A stretch of DNA of 64,000 nt from Ostrinia nubilalis (Eukaryota > Arthropoda > Insecta > Lepidoptera > Crambidae). Under the pieces are notes generated by a model. It ran no database searches. It was not told where the DNA came from and worked only from the letters and a program-made list of their open reading frames with translations. Location: positions 1,501,001 to 1,565,000 of the forward strand of contig NC_087117.1 in the NCBI RefSeq assembly GCF_963855985.1, written 5' to 3'. Shown here piece after piece: positions 1 through 9,247 of this stretch. A program made the translations under genes and the position numbers. Within the stretch, counting starts at the first letter, position 1. Each line of letters opens with the position of its first letter.

Positions 1-62
1 CCTAGCACCCCTTCACCTCCAAGGTCGAGCGTCACCTGCCTGAGGTAGTCTATTGGTGGTAC
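1..62 (-). CDS. RasGEF-domain gene, exon 3 (partial, runs off window)
   Basis: On the minus strand a pyrimidine-rich acceptor (tctgtctccacag) precedes an open frame beginning in phase 0 that reads VPPIDYLRQVTLDLGG and then EGVL before the window ends. This follows exon 2 (15895-16010), which ends in phase 0 with QLFYQ. Together they read as the start of a Ras/Rap guanine nucleotide exchange (RasGEF, CDC25-homology) domain, which loads GTP on a small GTPase at membranes. The paralogue (Rap-GEF/Epac-like, PLC-epsilon-like or other) cannot be fixed from this piece. The exon continues left of the window. Splice site, phase and sequence style all agree, so I am fairly confident of the exon and less so of the subfamily. 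Confidence 0.82.
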
Positions 63-99
63 CTGTGGAGACAGATGGTTATGTTAGTATATGACCTAC

Positions 100-240
100 A
101 CTGAACTGTCCCACCAAACTCATTGACAGGGGGGCGCCGCCATCGTTCAACTATATGGTTTCCAACATGGCAAAAATTGGAACCAGGTATCCGGTATTGA
201 CGGTGGCGCCCCCCTGTCAATGTCACGGGACAGTTCAATG
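100..240. mobile_element. Foldback MITE with TIRs
   Basis: Inverted arms at 100-144 and 200-240 share CTGAACTGTCCC and ATTGACAGGGGGGCGCC, separated by about 55 bp. Superfamily not assigned; no coding capacity. Confidence 0.7.
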
Positions 241-249
241 TATTGGGTT

Positions 250-412
250 GGGTGTATAGGTTCGTATTTGACGATTATTAGTAGTTAATTTGTTATTACA
301 AAAATTACTAATAGTCCCGTTAGCCCCTCGTACTAAGCTAAATATGCTTGTATCACGAGCTCAGATCATAGTAATGAGTCCGCTCACCATAATAGTCGAG
401 CGACGGCGGGGC
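250..412 (-). mobile_element. tRNA-derived SINE-like copy (family S3), partial
   Basis: Shares a stretch of about 110 bp (tagtcccgttagcccctcg and following) with 1600-1765 but stops before the tRNA-like head seen there. Confidence 0.55.
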
Positions 413-460
413 TATAAAAAATCTTACATATTTTTTGACTTTTTCCTTAGATAAAAACAG

Positions 461-591
461 TGGGTCTAGACAAAGTGCAAATTATAATCGCAAACCAGTC
501 GATAAGTGGTCGAAAAAGCCCCTTTTTTGTATGGAATTTTGACGGATTCGATTTTCGATTCGATCAAAAAGTGCGTTTTGTCTAGGGGGGC
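461..591 (+). mobile_element. MITE sharing sequence with 59279-59421
   Basis: Ends resemble inverted TCTAGACAAAGTGC and GCGTTTTGTCTAG. The interior is nearly the reverse complement of 59279-59421, so the two copies lie in opposite orientations about 59 kb apart. Confidence 0.65.
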
Positions 592-644
592 AGGTCTAGT
601 TTCACCTATTTTCATATGTGCACTTTATCAAGACTCACACTGTA
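592..644 (+). mobile_element. Solo right end of the 6350-7453 foldback family
   Basis: Reads ggtctagtttcacctatttt and onward to gactcacactg, matching the right terminus of the element at 6350-7453 with small differences. No left end is nearby. Confidence 0.55.
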
Positions 645-1086
645 TTTAAAGCTTTGAATTTGGGAGAGTCGCATTTTGCCAACTCATAAAAAAAGCACAG
701 TAAAAAACATAACCCTCCTTCTGGCGCAGTCGGTTAAAAAAAGTATGCCAATGGACTAGCGTGTCAACTACCCTATTGAATTTATATCTAAACTGTTTTT
801 CTTTTGATACAAATAACAAGCAAGCGTTTTTATGACAACAAACTCAAATTAAACCGAGCGTAAAAACTAGTTTCCCTCCCTCCACCCCCCTTTATAGCCG
901 CAGATGTCGCCACCACTTAACTTCTTGTGAGTGTAAAGGAGACTACACACCGAACCCGCCGACTTGGGGTCGCCGAAACGCCTTGGTGTCGGCGGATTTA
1001 TTCTAAACTAGCTGACCCGGCAAACTCCGTGCCTTCTATGTTTTTATGGGAGAGGAGGCAAACGAGCAGATGGATTACTTGTGTGC
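645..1086. other. No recognised feature
   Basis: A-rich intronic sequence; a short agtcggttaaaaaaag motif at about 728-745 recurs in other repeats of the window. No gene or splice-consistent exon seen. Confidence 0.5.
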
Positions 1087-1433
1087 TTACCATGAGTTTA
1101 CGTTACGTGTGCGTCAAAAAATCTATGAAGATATTAGTTTTTGAAAGTAGTTGCTAGAGGCGCTGTAGGTATAATCTGTACTTCTATACTAATATTATAA
1201 ATGCGAAAATAACTCTGTCTGTCTGAACCGATTTTGATGAAATTTGGCATAGAGATAGTTTGAGTCCCGGGAATGGACATAGGATAGTTTTTATCCCGGT
1301 TTTTGAAACAAGGTCGCGCGCGATAAAGTTTTTCTGTGACAGACAAAATTCCACGCGGGCGGAAAGCTATCTGTCATACATTAATATCATTTTTTTACGC
1401 AGTGCACTAGCACCTAATGTAAGCTCATGGTAA
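1087..1433 (+). mobile_element. MITE (family M4) interrupted by a Helitron-like copy
   Basis: Left end TTACCATGAGTTTACGTTA, right end reading taagctcatggtaa. The interior resembles copies at 53968-54132 and 58384-58526 (shared ggcgctgta and gtcatacatttaatgtc). A Helitron-like element at 1183-1369 splits it. Confidence 0.6.
1183..1369 (+). mobile_element. Degenerate Lep1-type Helitron-like element
   Basis: Starts TCTATACTAATATTATAAAT and contains the family core (aactctgtctgtctg, atttggcatagagatagttt). The 3' hairpin is lost: the bases between gcgggc and ggaaagct are missing, and the copy ends GCTAT instead of GCTAG. Confidence 0.65.
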
Positions 1434-1599
1434 CCACACTTGGTGGTATAGCCTTATTCCAATTGTAACAAAGACGTGTTGCGAACTTTTTGGCTACTTT
1501 GGGTGTCACGAACTTTTTGACTCTGATTGTACTATCCTGACTGCCTCTCACTTAACATCAGGTGTGGTTGCATCAAATACTTGCTTTAAAAAAAAAGAT

Positions 1600-1765
1600 T
1601 ATTAGTAATTTGTTATTACACAAATATTACTAATAGTCCCGTTAGCCCCTCGTACTAAGTTAAATATTCTTGTGTCACGAGTGAGCTCACCACAATAGTC
1701 GCGCGGCGACGGGGACCGAACCCGCGTTCCCCGGACCACGAGTCGGCCAGTCCGACCCCTTCACT
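1600..1765 (-). mobile_element. tRNA-derived SINE-like element (family S3)
   Basis: Read on the minus strand, 1765-1705 is tRNA-like: an A-box-like TGGCCGACTCGTGG and a B-box-like GGTTCGGTCCCC. A body shared with 250-412 follows. No anticodon arm is convincing, so this is a SINE head rather than a tRNA gene. Confidence 0.55.
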
Positions 1766-1785
1766 GTTCAGTTATCGTGGCTTTG

Positions 1786-1830
1786 ACATCATTATTTCAG
1801 CCATAGGACGTCATCTGTTGAACATAATTT
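1786..1830 (-). mobile_element. RTE LINE 3'-end relic
   Basis: Diverged match to the RTE 3' end (cagccataggacgtcatctg), same orientation as 10918-11337. Confidence 0.45.
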
Positions 1831-2250
1831 TGCTGTACTTGCTTTGTACAGCATTAAAAAAAATACTCAAGTCGGCGGGCCGCCAGTTTAGTATGTAAAC
1901 CCCTTTATACAAGTTGCGTAACATACAGAACAAATATACACAATTTTAAACCTTACTGTATGGACTTAAGCATGTGAAGATGTTTCTGCCACTAATTGCG
2001 AGATAGGAACCGTTATGGTGGGGTAAGTTGGGTAATAAACAATGGTGGATTTAGACAGAGTTTATGGTGTATACCATATTCCTAGTACGTTCCTTCCTAT
2101 AATTATGTTTCTATAAAATTACCAAGTACTATGTTCCTACATTGATTCTAAATTATCAAGTATTTTCATGAAATATTTAGCTGAATGTTTAAATGTAACT
2201 ACAGTAGGCTAAAAAGCCGAAGCAATTTCGTAAAAAGTGTGTCTCCTTCA
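1831..2250. other. No recognised feature
   Basis: AT-rich intronic sequence; no repeats or exons identified. Confidence 0.5.
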
Positions 2251-2253
2251 TGA

Positions 2254-2540
2254 CTATCGGTCAAAAGAGAGATGCAGGTTAAGTTTTTAAATAGACTTCG
2301 GACGCAGGTTGGCCGAAGTAAGGACAATCTGGTCAGGTGGGGATTCTTGGATGGCTTAAACATGGAGTGCAGGTGCGGTTTTGTTCCCCAGTCGATGAAG
2401 CACCTGATGTCGTGCTCTGAGTGCCCAAGCAACTGCACTCAGGAGGATTTGATGAGTGCTGCTGACAACGCCACTTTTGTGGCGGAGTTTTGTGCTGACA
2501 CTGTGTAAAAGAAGAAGAAGCAGAGAAAAAGTGTCGGTTA
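2254..2540 (+). pseudogene. LINE ORF C-terminal fragment (zinc-finger tail)
   Basis: After a stop at 2251 the frame reads LSVKREMQVKFLNRLRTQVG and then WGFLDG, MECRCGF, MKHLMSCSECP and a stop. The RLRT-x-VGR pattern followed by CxC, a His and a CxxC-like cluster is typical of the C-terminus of insect non-LTR ORF2 proteins. A purine-rich (AAG)n tail follows at 2509-2530. It is 5'-truncated and cannot be functional alone. Confidence 0.65.
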
Positions 2541-2561
2541 CAAAATCTTCTATATCATCAA

Positions 2562-2702
2562 AAGTTTAATTTCGTTGCGGGTCCAATGACAGTTTAACTT
2601 TCCCCCGGGACAAACTTGACCTTCACTGGTTGGGTTTTTAGTCAAGCTGTAGATCCTGGCTACACAGGAGTTGCAGCGGTGGGAACTATAAGTGGGAACA
2701 GT
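2562..2702 (-). repeat. Unclassified interspersed repeat (family X)
   Basis: Reverse orientation relative to the reference copy at 42153-42358; shares gcgggtccaatgacagttta and gtagatcctggctacacagg. Confidence 0.65.
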
Positions 2703-2726
2703 CCTGTAGGTCGTCTATAAGGTAAA

Positions 2727-3140
2727 TTAAGCTCATAGCAGATTTATCAACTCGGAAAGGGATCAACACCGTATCGCCTTTCGCAAGCTGTCATTGCCTT
2801 TCGCGCGCTGTCAATGAGGGCTATCGTTTTAGCGCTCACCAGTTGGCGCCACTGTAGAGTAAGGTCCTGTCACTTGCTAGTAGCGAAGACAGTGGCACCA
2901 ACTGGTGAGCGCGAAAGTAGTAGGAGGACTATCGCATTTGCACTCATCAAGATGGCGCCACTGTAGAGTAAGGTACTGTCAATGGCCAGGGGTGCCAACT
3001 GTTGAGTATAAAAACGATAGCCCTCATTGCGGTGCGGATAAGTGTGCGTTGCAGTATGGAGTTTCATTCAAAGAATACTGACCGCCTCGAGTTGATACGG
3101 TTACGATCCCTTTCCGGGTTGATAAATGTGCGCTGTCCTT
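2727..3140 (+). mobile_element. TIR MITE (family M3) containing another MITE
   Basis: Outer inverted ends read agctcatagcagatttatca (left) and gttgataaatgtgcg (right), shared with 42466-42661 and 43925-44155. An unrelated foldback element at 2812-3029 sits inside. Confidence 0.7.
2812..3029 (+). mobile_element. Nested foldback MITE (family M3b)
   Basis: Inverted ends CAATGAGGGCTATCGTTTTA and AAAACGATAGCCCTCATTG. Internal ggcgccactgtagagtaagg occurs twice. A shortened relative lies at 20620-20706 beside RasGEF exon 1. Confidence 0.7.
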
Positions 3141-3382
3141 TACTCGGCGTCTGCCCAACGGATTGAATAATTGATTATTAATCAATTTAATTGCTCGTTA
3201 ATAAGTTAATTTATTATTAATCGACCGTTAGTGATTGGACGGACGGGATAAGCCGTGGTTATAAAAGTACCATTGGTTATTATAATAGTTTGATATTAAT
3301 TAACCCTAATAACTTATTTAAAGGTAAAACTTTTATAGAAACCATTTTACACGTCATGATAAGTTATATTGATATGAGTTCA

Positions 3383-3650
3383 TAAATAAATAAATAAATA
3401 TCCTTGGACATTTTACACTGCGCTTCTAGTCCCAAACTAAGCAAAGCTTGTACTACGGGTACTAAACAACGGATATAAACATACTTAAATACTTTTTTTT
3501 TGGAAATACATACTTTATTATACATAGAAAACACCCAGTCCAATACAAACAAATATGTTCATGCACACAAATGTTTGTACTGTGCAGGAATCGAACCCGC
3601 TACCTCCGGAATAGTAGACCGTTTCGAACCACTACACCAAACGGCCGACA
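3383..3650 (-). mobile_element. tRNA-derived SINE (family S1)
   Basis: Minus strand: tRNA-like head with A box TGGTGTAGTGGTTCG and B box GGTTCGATTCC, then a unique body (ttgtttgtattggactgggt, agcgcagtgtaaaatgtcc) and a short-unit ATTT tail at 3383-3400. A second full copy is at 16038-16318. A SINE, not a tRNA gene, because the tRNA part continues without a break into the shared body. Confidence 0.8.
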
Positions 3651-3655
3651 ATAGA

Positions 3656-3855
3656 TCTATATATATAAAAGAAAGTCGTGTTAGTTACTCCACTTATAAC
3701 TCAAGAACGGCTGAACCGATTTAGCTGAAAATTGTCAGGGAGGTAGTTTAGAGCCAGGAGAAGGACATAGGATACTTTTTATCCCGTTCGTAATAAAAAA
3801 AAAGTCTGCTTATTTATTGCCATTAAGGCGGAACAAAGTTCGCCGGGTCAGCTAG
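3656..3855 (+). mobile_element. Helitron-like element
   Basis: 5' TCTATATATATAAAAG and 3' ccgggtcagCTAG followed by T. Related to 60925-61109 (both carry gaaccgattt after the first 60 bp). Confidence 0.65.
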
Positions 3856-3859
3856 TTAA

Positions 3860-4022
3860 TTATAGTTGTTGCAATTCACGAAGGCGAGTGAGCTTTCCAT
3901 GTGTGGTGGCTCGCTACTGTTCGTTTTCCAAAAGTTTTGACAGACATTACACTATCGTTATTACACGTACACACACACAACAAGTTAAGCTCACTCGCCT
4001 TTGTGAGTTGCAAGAACTATAG
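3860..4022. mobile_element. TIR MITE
   Basis: Arms share gcaattcacgaaggcgagtg (left) with its near-perfect inverse on the right (cactcgcctttgtgagttgc). Total about 160 bp with an 80-bp loop. Confidence 0.7.
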
Positions 4023-4583
4023 CTGATTTACATAGTTTCTATCAACTTTACCGCCTACCAATTTCATTAATTTACGAATTAATAATTATGAACTACGAAA
4101 GTCTAACGTAGCGAAATAATCTTCACCGCTACGAAGTTGCTACGATCTGACTCTACGAGTTTCGTAGCTAAGTCAATAATCTTCGCGCTACGGATTCCGT
4201 AGTATGCTACGGTTTGTAGCGTTTAGAGAAACGCGTTTTTGTTAACCCTTAACTGGTATCGTGGGGGCCGCGCGGCCCCCACGCATGACGTTTTCTTTGA
4301 TTTCTAAGAAGCTACGCATCTTGGGCACCCAAAATTTTTGGTATTCTCATTTCGGCGCTACTCGCGTCTGGTACAGGCGTTTCAGCACTGTATCATTCAC
4401 CAGGACGAAGATATGCATGTGTTGGGGTCCGCGCGGCCCCCACAATACCAGTTACGTTAGTTTTTTTTCATGGCAATTTTTATTTGATTTTTGTTTTTTT
4501 GCCGTATTGATGGCTTACTAGTGATAAAACAATAGAAGGATACCTAGAACGACGTTTTTGATTCCAAATTAGTGATTAGTAGC

Positions 4584-6130
4584 ATGTCAGAAGAAGGATA
4601 TAGTGATAATAAAATTATACGTCATTGTGAAGACCCAATAACCAATATTAGGTCGATAATGAGGATATTGATTCTGATTTTAGAGTTTTTTCTTCAGAGA
4701 GCACAGTATGTTATGAGACTGTATAATCGGACATTCTCATTTATTTGATGAATCGTATAGAACTCAGTCATACAAACATGATAGTAAAACTCCCGTTTGA
4801 AAATTCCAAGTAGTTTTCGCGGTATAAAAATTCAAAGTTACCTATTTTATTACTTCAAAATTATGCAAAAATATTCTCACTCGTTAACTAATAACATTTA
4901 ATTCAGAATTGTTATAATACTTCATAGAGCTTTTAAAACTACACGTAATAAGCGTATTAAGTGCTTCGTAAACGCATTCAGTTAATTAGGAAAAATGATT
5001 TTAGTGATTTTTGCTTTTATTTTTTTTCTCAATTATACCTTAATATATGCAAACATTTTTAATTGCAAGATATAGTCTGATATTTAATCTAATTGTATAA
5101 AAAAAATCAGCTTTAAATTCCGTGATATATTTGAGGAAAATCAAATTGAAAATATGCGCCATATAGAATTGTAAATTTCCCATCACTTTTTAATAGCAAT
5201 ATTTCTTTTGGATGTTTAAATATCATCAGCTCGATTGTACCAGATTATTGTATTGACATTCGATTTACATAGGTTTCAAATAGATGAGAAAATGATTAAA
5301 GGTAGGATAAATTCGACTTCCCAGATTTGTTTACATACTTTTTTAGTTAGTTACTTACATGCAACTTAAATTAATATAAGAGTGTTAAAAAAGAAAAAAG
5401 ACTCGACTTGAGAACCTCCTCCTTTTTTTGAAGTCGGTTAAAATAATGTGAATGTGACTTTTTAGAACCTACAACACTATGCACATAACAGGCGGGATTT
5501 GAAACTTTTTAGACATGAATTATTCCTTCCAAAATTGTCGACATAAAAGACTAGACTAGACTCGTAAAAATTTTATAAAGTCGTTTTATGTTTTTTCTCA
5601 AATATATCACGGAGTTTAAAGCTGATTTTATTAATACAATTAGATTAAGTATCAGACTATATCTTGCAATTAAAAATGTTTGCATATATTAAGGTATAAT
5701 TGAGAAAAAAAATAAAAACAAAAATCACTAAAATCATTTTTCCTAATTAACTGAAGGCGTTTACGAAGCACTTAATACGCTTATTACATGTAGTTTTAAG
5801 AGCTCTATGAAGTATTATAACAATTCTGAATTAAATGTTATTAGTTAACGAGTGAGAATATTTTTGCATAATTTTGAAGTAAAAAAATAGGTAACTTTGA
5901 ATTTTTATACCGCGAAAACTACGTGGAATTTTCAAACGGGAGTTTTACTATCATGTTTGTATAACTGAGCTCTATACGTTTCATCAAATCAATGAGAATG
6001 TCCGTTTATACAGTCCCATAACACACTGTGGAGAGTGAAAATGAAGATGTTGTAGGACCTAGTCAATCCAGCTACTATGAAAAAATAAATACAAGTGGTC
6101 TGAAAATCCACCAGTACCTGCTAATGTTTG
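4584..6130 (+). pseudogene. piggyBac transposase N-terminal remnant, interrupted
   Basis: ATG at 4584 starts MSEEGYSDN. After a frame change the sequence reads DNEDIDSDFRVFSSE up to 4701, and resumes at 6031 with ENEDVVGPSQSSYYEK. A further frame change gives a KWS-x-NPP pattern typical of the region before the piggyBac DDD domain. Acidic Ser/Glu/Asp-rich N-termini are usual for this family. The split at 4702-6030 is an insertion with duplication GAGAG, in frame on both sides. The catalytic region is absent. Confidence 0.75.
4702..6030. mobile_element. Long foldback DNA element, 5-bp target duplication (Transib-like ends)
   Basis: 1,329 bp between GAGAG duplications (4697-4701 and 6031-6035). 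Ends read CACAGTATGTTATGAGACTG and the inverse of CACAGTGTGTTATGGGACTG. The inverted arms run about 415-430 bp (4702-5130 and 5600-6030) around a 450-bp AT-rich loop. A CACAGTG-type start and 5-bp duplication fit Transib better than other superfamilies, but no transposase is present, so this is tentative. Confidence 0.75.
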
Positions 6131-6349
6131 TCAATATAATATTTATGTTTTTATTTTTATAAAATGCTTATTATTTTTATTAAACTTTACATTAAAACTT
6201 TATTTATTATTAAGTTCACATTATTATGGATTAATTAAAATAATAATATTTTTGGTTTTAACTTTCTAAACGTAGGTTTCGTAGATATTTGTAACGTTAA
6301 AAAAAATTAAGTAAAAAGTTGTTACTATTATGTAATGTCTTGAAGTATA

Positions 6350-7453
6350 CAGTGTGAGTCACGTTAAAGTGTACATATGAAAATAGATGAAACTAGACCT
6401 ATTTTTATCGACAAAAAAGAGGTCAAAAAATTTTTGAGATTTTTTTTTATTTTTTTATAGAATTTTTTTTCTTCCAATTACTTATTGTAAAGAAAACGTA
6501 ATAACTTTTAAACTAAGCGGTATATCCTGATAAAATAAAAACAGTAATAATGCAAAATAACAGGCGATACTAAAAAAATACATAAAATACACTAAAAAGG
6601 CCAACAAATAATAAAAAATGATACTTTTTGAAAAAAATCTGCTTAAAAATTCGTGTTTTTTTGGTTATTTGATAAATTTCTCCAAAAAATGCCCCTATAA
6701 CCGGTAGTTTTTATTACTTTGTATTATTCTCTATCGTATTACCTTCGTAAAACCAAAAATCGCATGTCTCTATCCCTATCACAACGTTTGCAATGATCGT
6801 TTGAACTAAGCCTCTCCGGGCGCGCCATTCAACGCTTCGTTAACAACAAAACTGAAAATGGCTCTAGATTTGTAATTTTGATAAAGACAAGTTAGATTTC
6901 AAATAAAAACAAAATATTTCGAAGTAAAATAAGCATTTTAGTTAAAATTAAAATTGTCTCTACCTGTAGCGGAGAATAATGTTGTGGCAGGCCTTTGTTC
7001 AAACGATCATAGCAAATGTTGTGATAGGGATAGAGACATGTAATTTTTGGTTTTACAAAGATAATACGATAGAGAATAATAGAAAGTAATAAAAACCACC
7101 GGTTATAGGGGCATTTTTTGGAGAAATTTATCAAATAACCAAAAAAACACGAATTTTTAAGCAGATTTTTTTCAAAAAGTATCATTTTTTATTATTTTCT
7201 GGCATTTTTTGTTTATTTTATGTATTAGTTTAGTATCGCCTGTTATTTTGCATTATTACTGTATTTATTTTATCAGGATATACCGCTAAGTTTAAAAGTT
7301 ATTACGTTTTCTTTACAACAAGTAATTGGAAGAAAAAAAATTCTATAAAAAATTAAAAAAAAATCTCAAAAATTTTTTGACCTCTTTTTTGTCGATAAAA
7401 ATAGGTCTAGTTTCATCTATTTTCATATGTACACTTTAACGTGACTCACACTG
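6350..7453. mobile_element. Foldback element with 460-bp arms
   Basis: Ends CAGTGTGAGTCACGTTAAAG and its near-perfect inverse, flanked by TATA (6346-6349, 7454-7457), compatible with a TA duplication. Arms 6350-6810 and 6998-7453 are very similar; the loop is about 190 bp. No transposase. A relative of its right end is at 592-644. Tc1/mariner-type is possible. Confidence 0.75.
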
Positions 7454-7693
7454 TATAAGTAAGATGATTTAATACAATTAAAACTAAATGATTACATAGA
7501 AAAAGCCTGATATATGTCATTTATGAGCATTTATTCAAGTATATAGGTAAAACATGCTTGCTAGAAGCAAACACAGTATGGGGGCCGCGCGGCCCCCCAC
7601 GATACCAGTTACGTATGTCCAATTTACGATACCAGTTAAGGGTTAAATATTTACTCGACGTAAGGTTACGACGACGGAAGGGTTTTATATGAC

Positions 7694-7888
7694 AGTAGCT
7701 TTTGCCCGCGGCTTCACCCGCGTGAAATTTTGTGTGTCACAGATCGTCATAAATTATAGCCTATATGTTATTCTGGGTTATAAACAATAATACTGTAAAG
7801 TTTCATCAAAATCCGTTCAGTAGTTTTTGTGTGAAAGAGTAACAAACATCCAGACATCCAAACTTTCGCATTTGTAATATTAGTAGGA
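7694..7888 (-). mobile_element. Lep1-type Helitron-like element (subfamily H3)
   Basis: Minus-strand reading starts TCCTACTAATATTACAAATG and ends in the hairpin-bearing gcgggtgaagccgcgggcaa segment. It abuts another Helitron-like 3' end at 7889. Confidence 0.75.
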
Positions 7889-8034
7889 CTAGCGGCTCGC
7901 CCCGGCAATGGAACTTCCCGGCTTTTCTCTTCTTTAATATGCATGTTTTATACCTATAAACCTTCCTATTGAGTCACTCTATCTATTAAAAAAACCGCAT
8001 AAAAATCCGTTGCGTTGTTCTAAAGATCTAATAG
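7889..8034 (-). mobile_element. Helitron-like 3' end of another subfamily (truncated)
   Basis: Begins CTAGCGGCTCGCCCCGG on the plus strand, i.e. a minus-strand CTAG terminus, and is cut off where the inverted duplication begins. A piece of the same family (gacagacagcggatagcgac) appears at 10566-10620, suggesting the intervening 2.5 kb was inserted into it. Confidence 0.5.
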
Positions 8035-8261
8035 GCCAGTAGAATTAAACACAAAAATTGATTAAATCGGAAATAATTCCTACAAAAGATTTTTTTGCTT
8101 TAATGGCTTCATTGGTTGCCCATTAAGACTCTCCTAAGTTTTCGACTTCGACGGAGTTGTGCTTAAGTGGTGGGGGCCCCCGAAAGCGGCGTTTTTTCGG
8201 TCTTCCGGTTATACCGCGTAAAGGACTTACCCTATCGAAAAGTGGTCTTCATGACGGTTAA

Positions 8262-8600
8262 AGGGCACTTAATCCTGCATTGAATAAGACCAAATTCATA
8301 TGTTTTGGACAAACAGTTCTCGCGCTAAAGTTCGGCAAAGTAGAAAATATACGTATAATTAATGACCCTCTCCACGTCCAATGGCTTGTTACCCACATGC
8401 TTCCAAGCCTTGTAAAGGGTCGCCTTAACCAGTGTAACCCTAACAAGGCTCACGAGTTTGATTCGCTTATCCTTGTTCGTCCCAGCCGTTCCTTAACTGC
8501 GGTTGCTGCACCTCTTCCTGACACTCTCCTGAACGACTCTGTGTTACCTAATGTGGCTGCCTCTCTTCCTTGTACCCTCCTGTACGATTGCATTGCTTAG
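8262..8600 (+). CDS. Uncharacterised frame in left arm of inverted duplication
   Basis: Open from a stop at 8259 to TAG at 8598. The conserved part begins LNKTKFICFGQTVLALKFGK with no ATG (TTG at 8280). About 107 residues; no motif, signal or membrane segment recognised. The right-arm copy (8909-9247, minus) has the same length, no gaps and about 84% identical residues. Retention of the frame in both arms is the only sign that it may code; the shared stretch is equally explained by recent duplication. Confidence 0.3.
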   Translation, partial: RALNPALNKTKFICFGQTVLALKFGKVENIRIINDPLHVQWLVTHMLPSLVKGRLNQCNPNKAHEFDSLILVRPSRSLTAVAAPLPDTLLNDSVLPNVAASLPCTLLYDCIA

Positions 8601-8639
8601 CTATATGCCTGGTCCAAGGTTCGACGCCACAAAATCAAC

Positions 8640-8862
8640 TTTGTACGCGTGAAAATAGTTTAAATACTATTTTCCGTGCTTGCAACATTTTTCTTTACTG
8701 CTTCGCCTCTATTAGTCGTAGAGTGATTGTATATATCCTATAGCCTTCCTAAATGTATGAGCTATTCAACACAAAAATAATGATTTCAATCAAACTAGTA
8801 ATTCTTAAGATTAGCGCGTTCAAACAAACAAACAAAAAACTCTTCAGCGTTTTAATATGAAC
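8640..8862 (-). mobile_element. Helitron-like fragment (subfamily H6) in loop of inverted duplication
   Basis: Diverged match to 10643-10857 (shared tgcaacatttttctttactg and gcgcgttcaaacaaacaaac). Confidence 0.5.
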
Positions 8863-8908
8863 TTGTTGTTGTTGATTTTTGGCGTCGAACCTTAGACCAG
8901 GCATACGG

Positions 8909-9247
8909 CTAGGCAACGTAGTCATGCAGGAGGATACAAGGAAGAAGGGCAGCCACAGTAGGTAACACAGAGTCGTTCAGGTGAGTGCCAGGAAGAGGTG
9001 CAGCAACCGCAGTTAAGGAACGGCTGGGACGAACAAGGATAGGCGCATCAAGCTCGTAAGCCTTGATAGGGTTACACTGGTTGAGGTGGCCCTTTTCAAG
9101 ACTTGGAAGCCTGTGGGTAACAAACCATTGGACGTGGAGAGGGTCATTAATTATACGTATATTTTCTACTTTGCCGAACTTTAGCGCGAGAACGGTTTGT
9201 CCAAAACATATGAATTTGGTCTTATTCAATGCAGGATTAAGTGCCCT
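8909..9247 (-). CDS. Uncharacterised frame in right arm of inverted duplication
   Basis: Minus-strand mirror of the 8262-8600 frame, again starting from TTG at 9229 and open upstream. It differs at about 17 of 106 residues, with no indels or stops. The reverse-strand frames over the same DNA are also open for about 60 codons, so coding direction is not certain. Confidence 0.3.
   Translation of the reverse strand, partial: RALNPALNKTKFICFGQTVLALKFGKVENIRIINDPLHVQWFVTHRLPSLEKGHLNQCNPIKAYELDAPILVRPSRSLTAVAAPLPGTHLNDSVLPTVAALLPCILLHDYVA

Larger units (their letters stand above)
4246..7642 (+). mobile_element. piggyBac-like transposon, defective, with two nested foldback elements
   Basis: TTAA at 4242-4245 and 7643-7646 flanks perfect 16-bp terminal inverted repeats CCCTTAACTGGTATCG. 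TTAA duplication plus a CCCT start is diagnostic of the piggyBac superfamily. Just inside the ends are self-complementary GC palindromes (4261-4282, 4421-4443, 7577-7600). The transposase gene is reduced to its N-terminal part (4584-4701 and 6031-6130), split by the element at 4702-6030. A second foldback occupies 6350-7453. The copy is non-autonomous; its internal layering dates it as older than the two insertions. Confidence 0.88.

Noticed and set aside
3590..3650. Candidate tRNA gene on the minus strand
   Set aside because: A and B boxes are present, but the sequence is followed by a SINE body that is repeated at 16038-16318.
6892..7185. 97-residue minus-strand frame with hydrophobic stretches
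   Set aside because: It lies across the loop and right arm of the 6350-7453 foldback; AT-rich sequence gives Phe/Ile/Leu-rich translation by chance.
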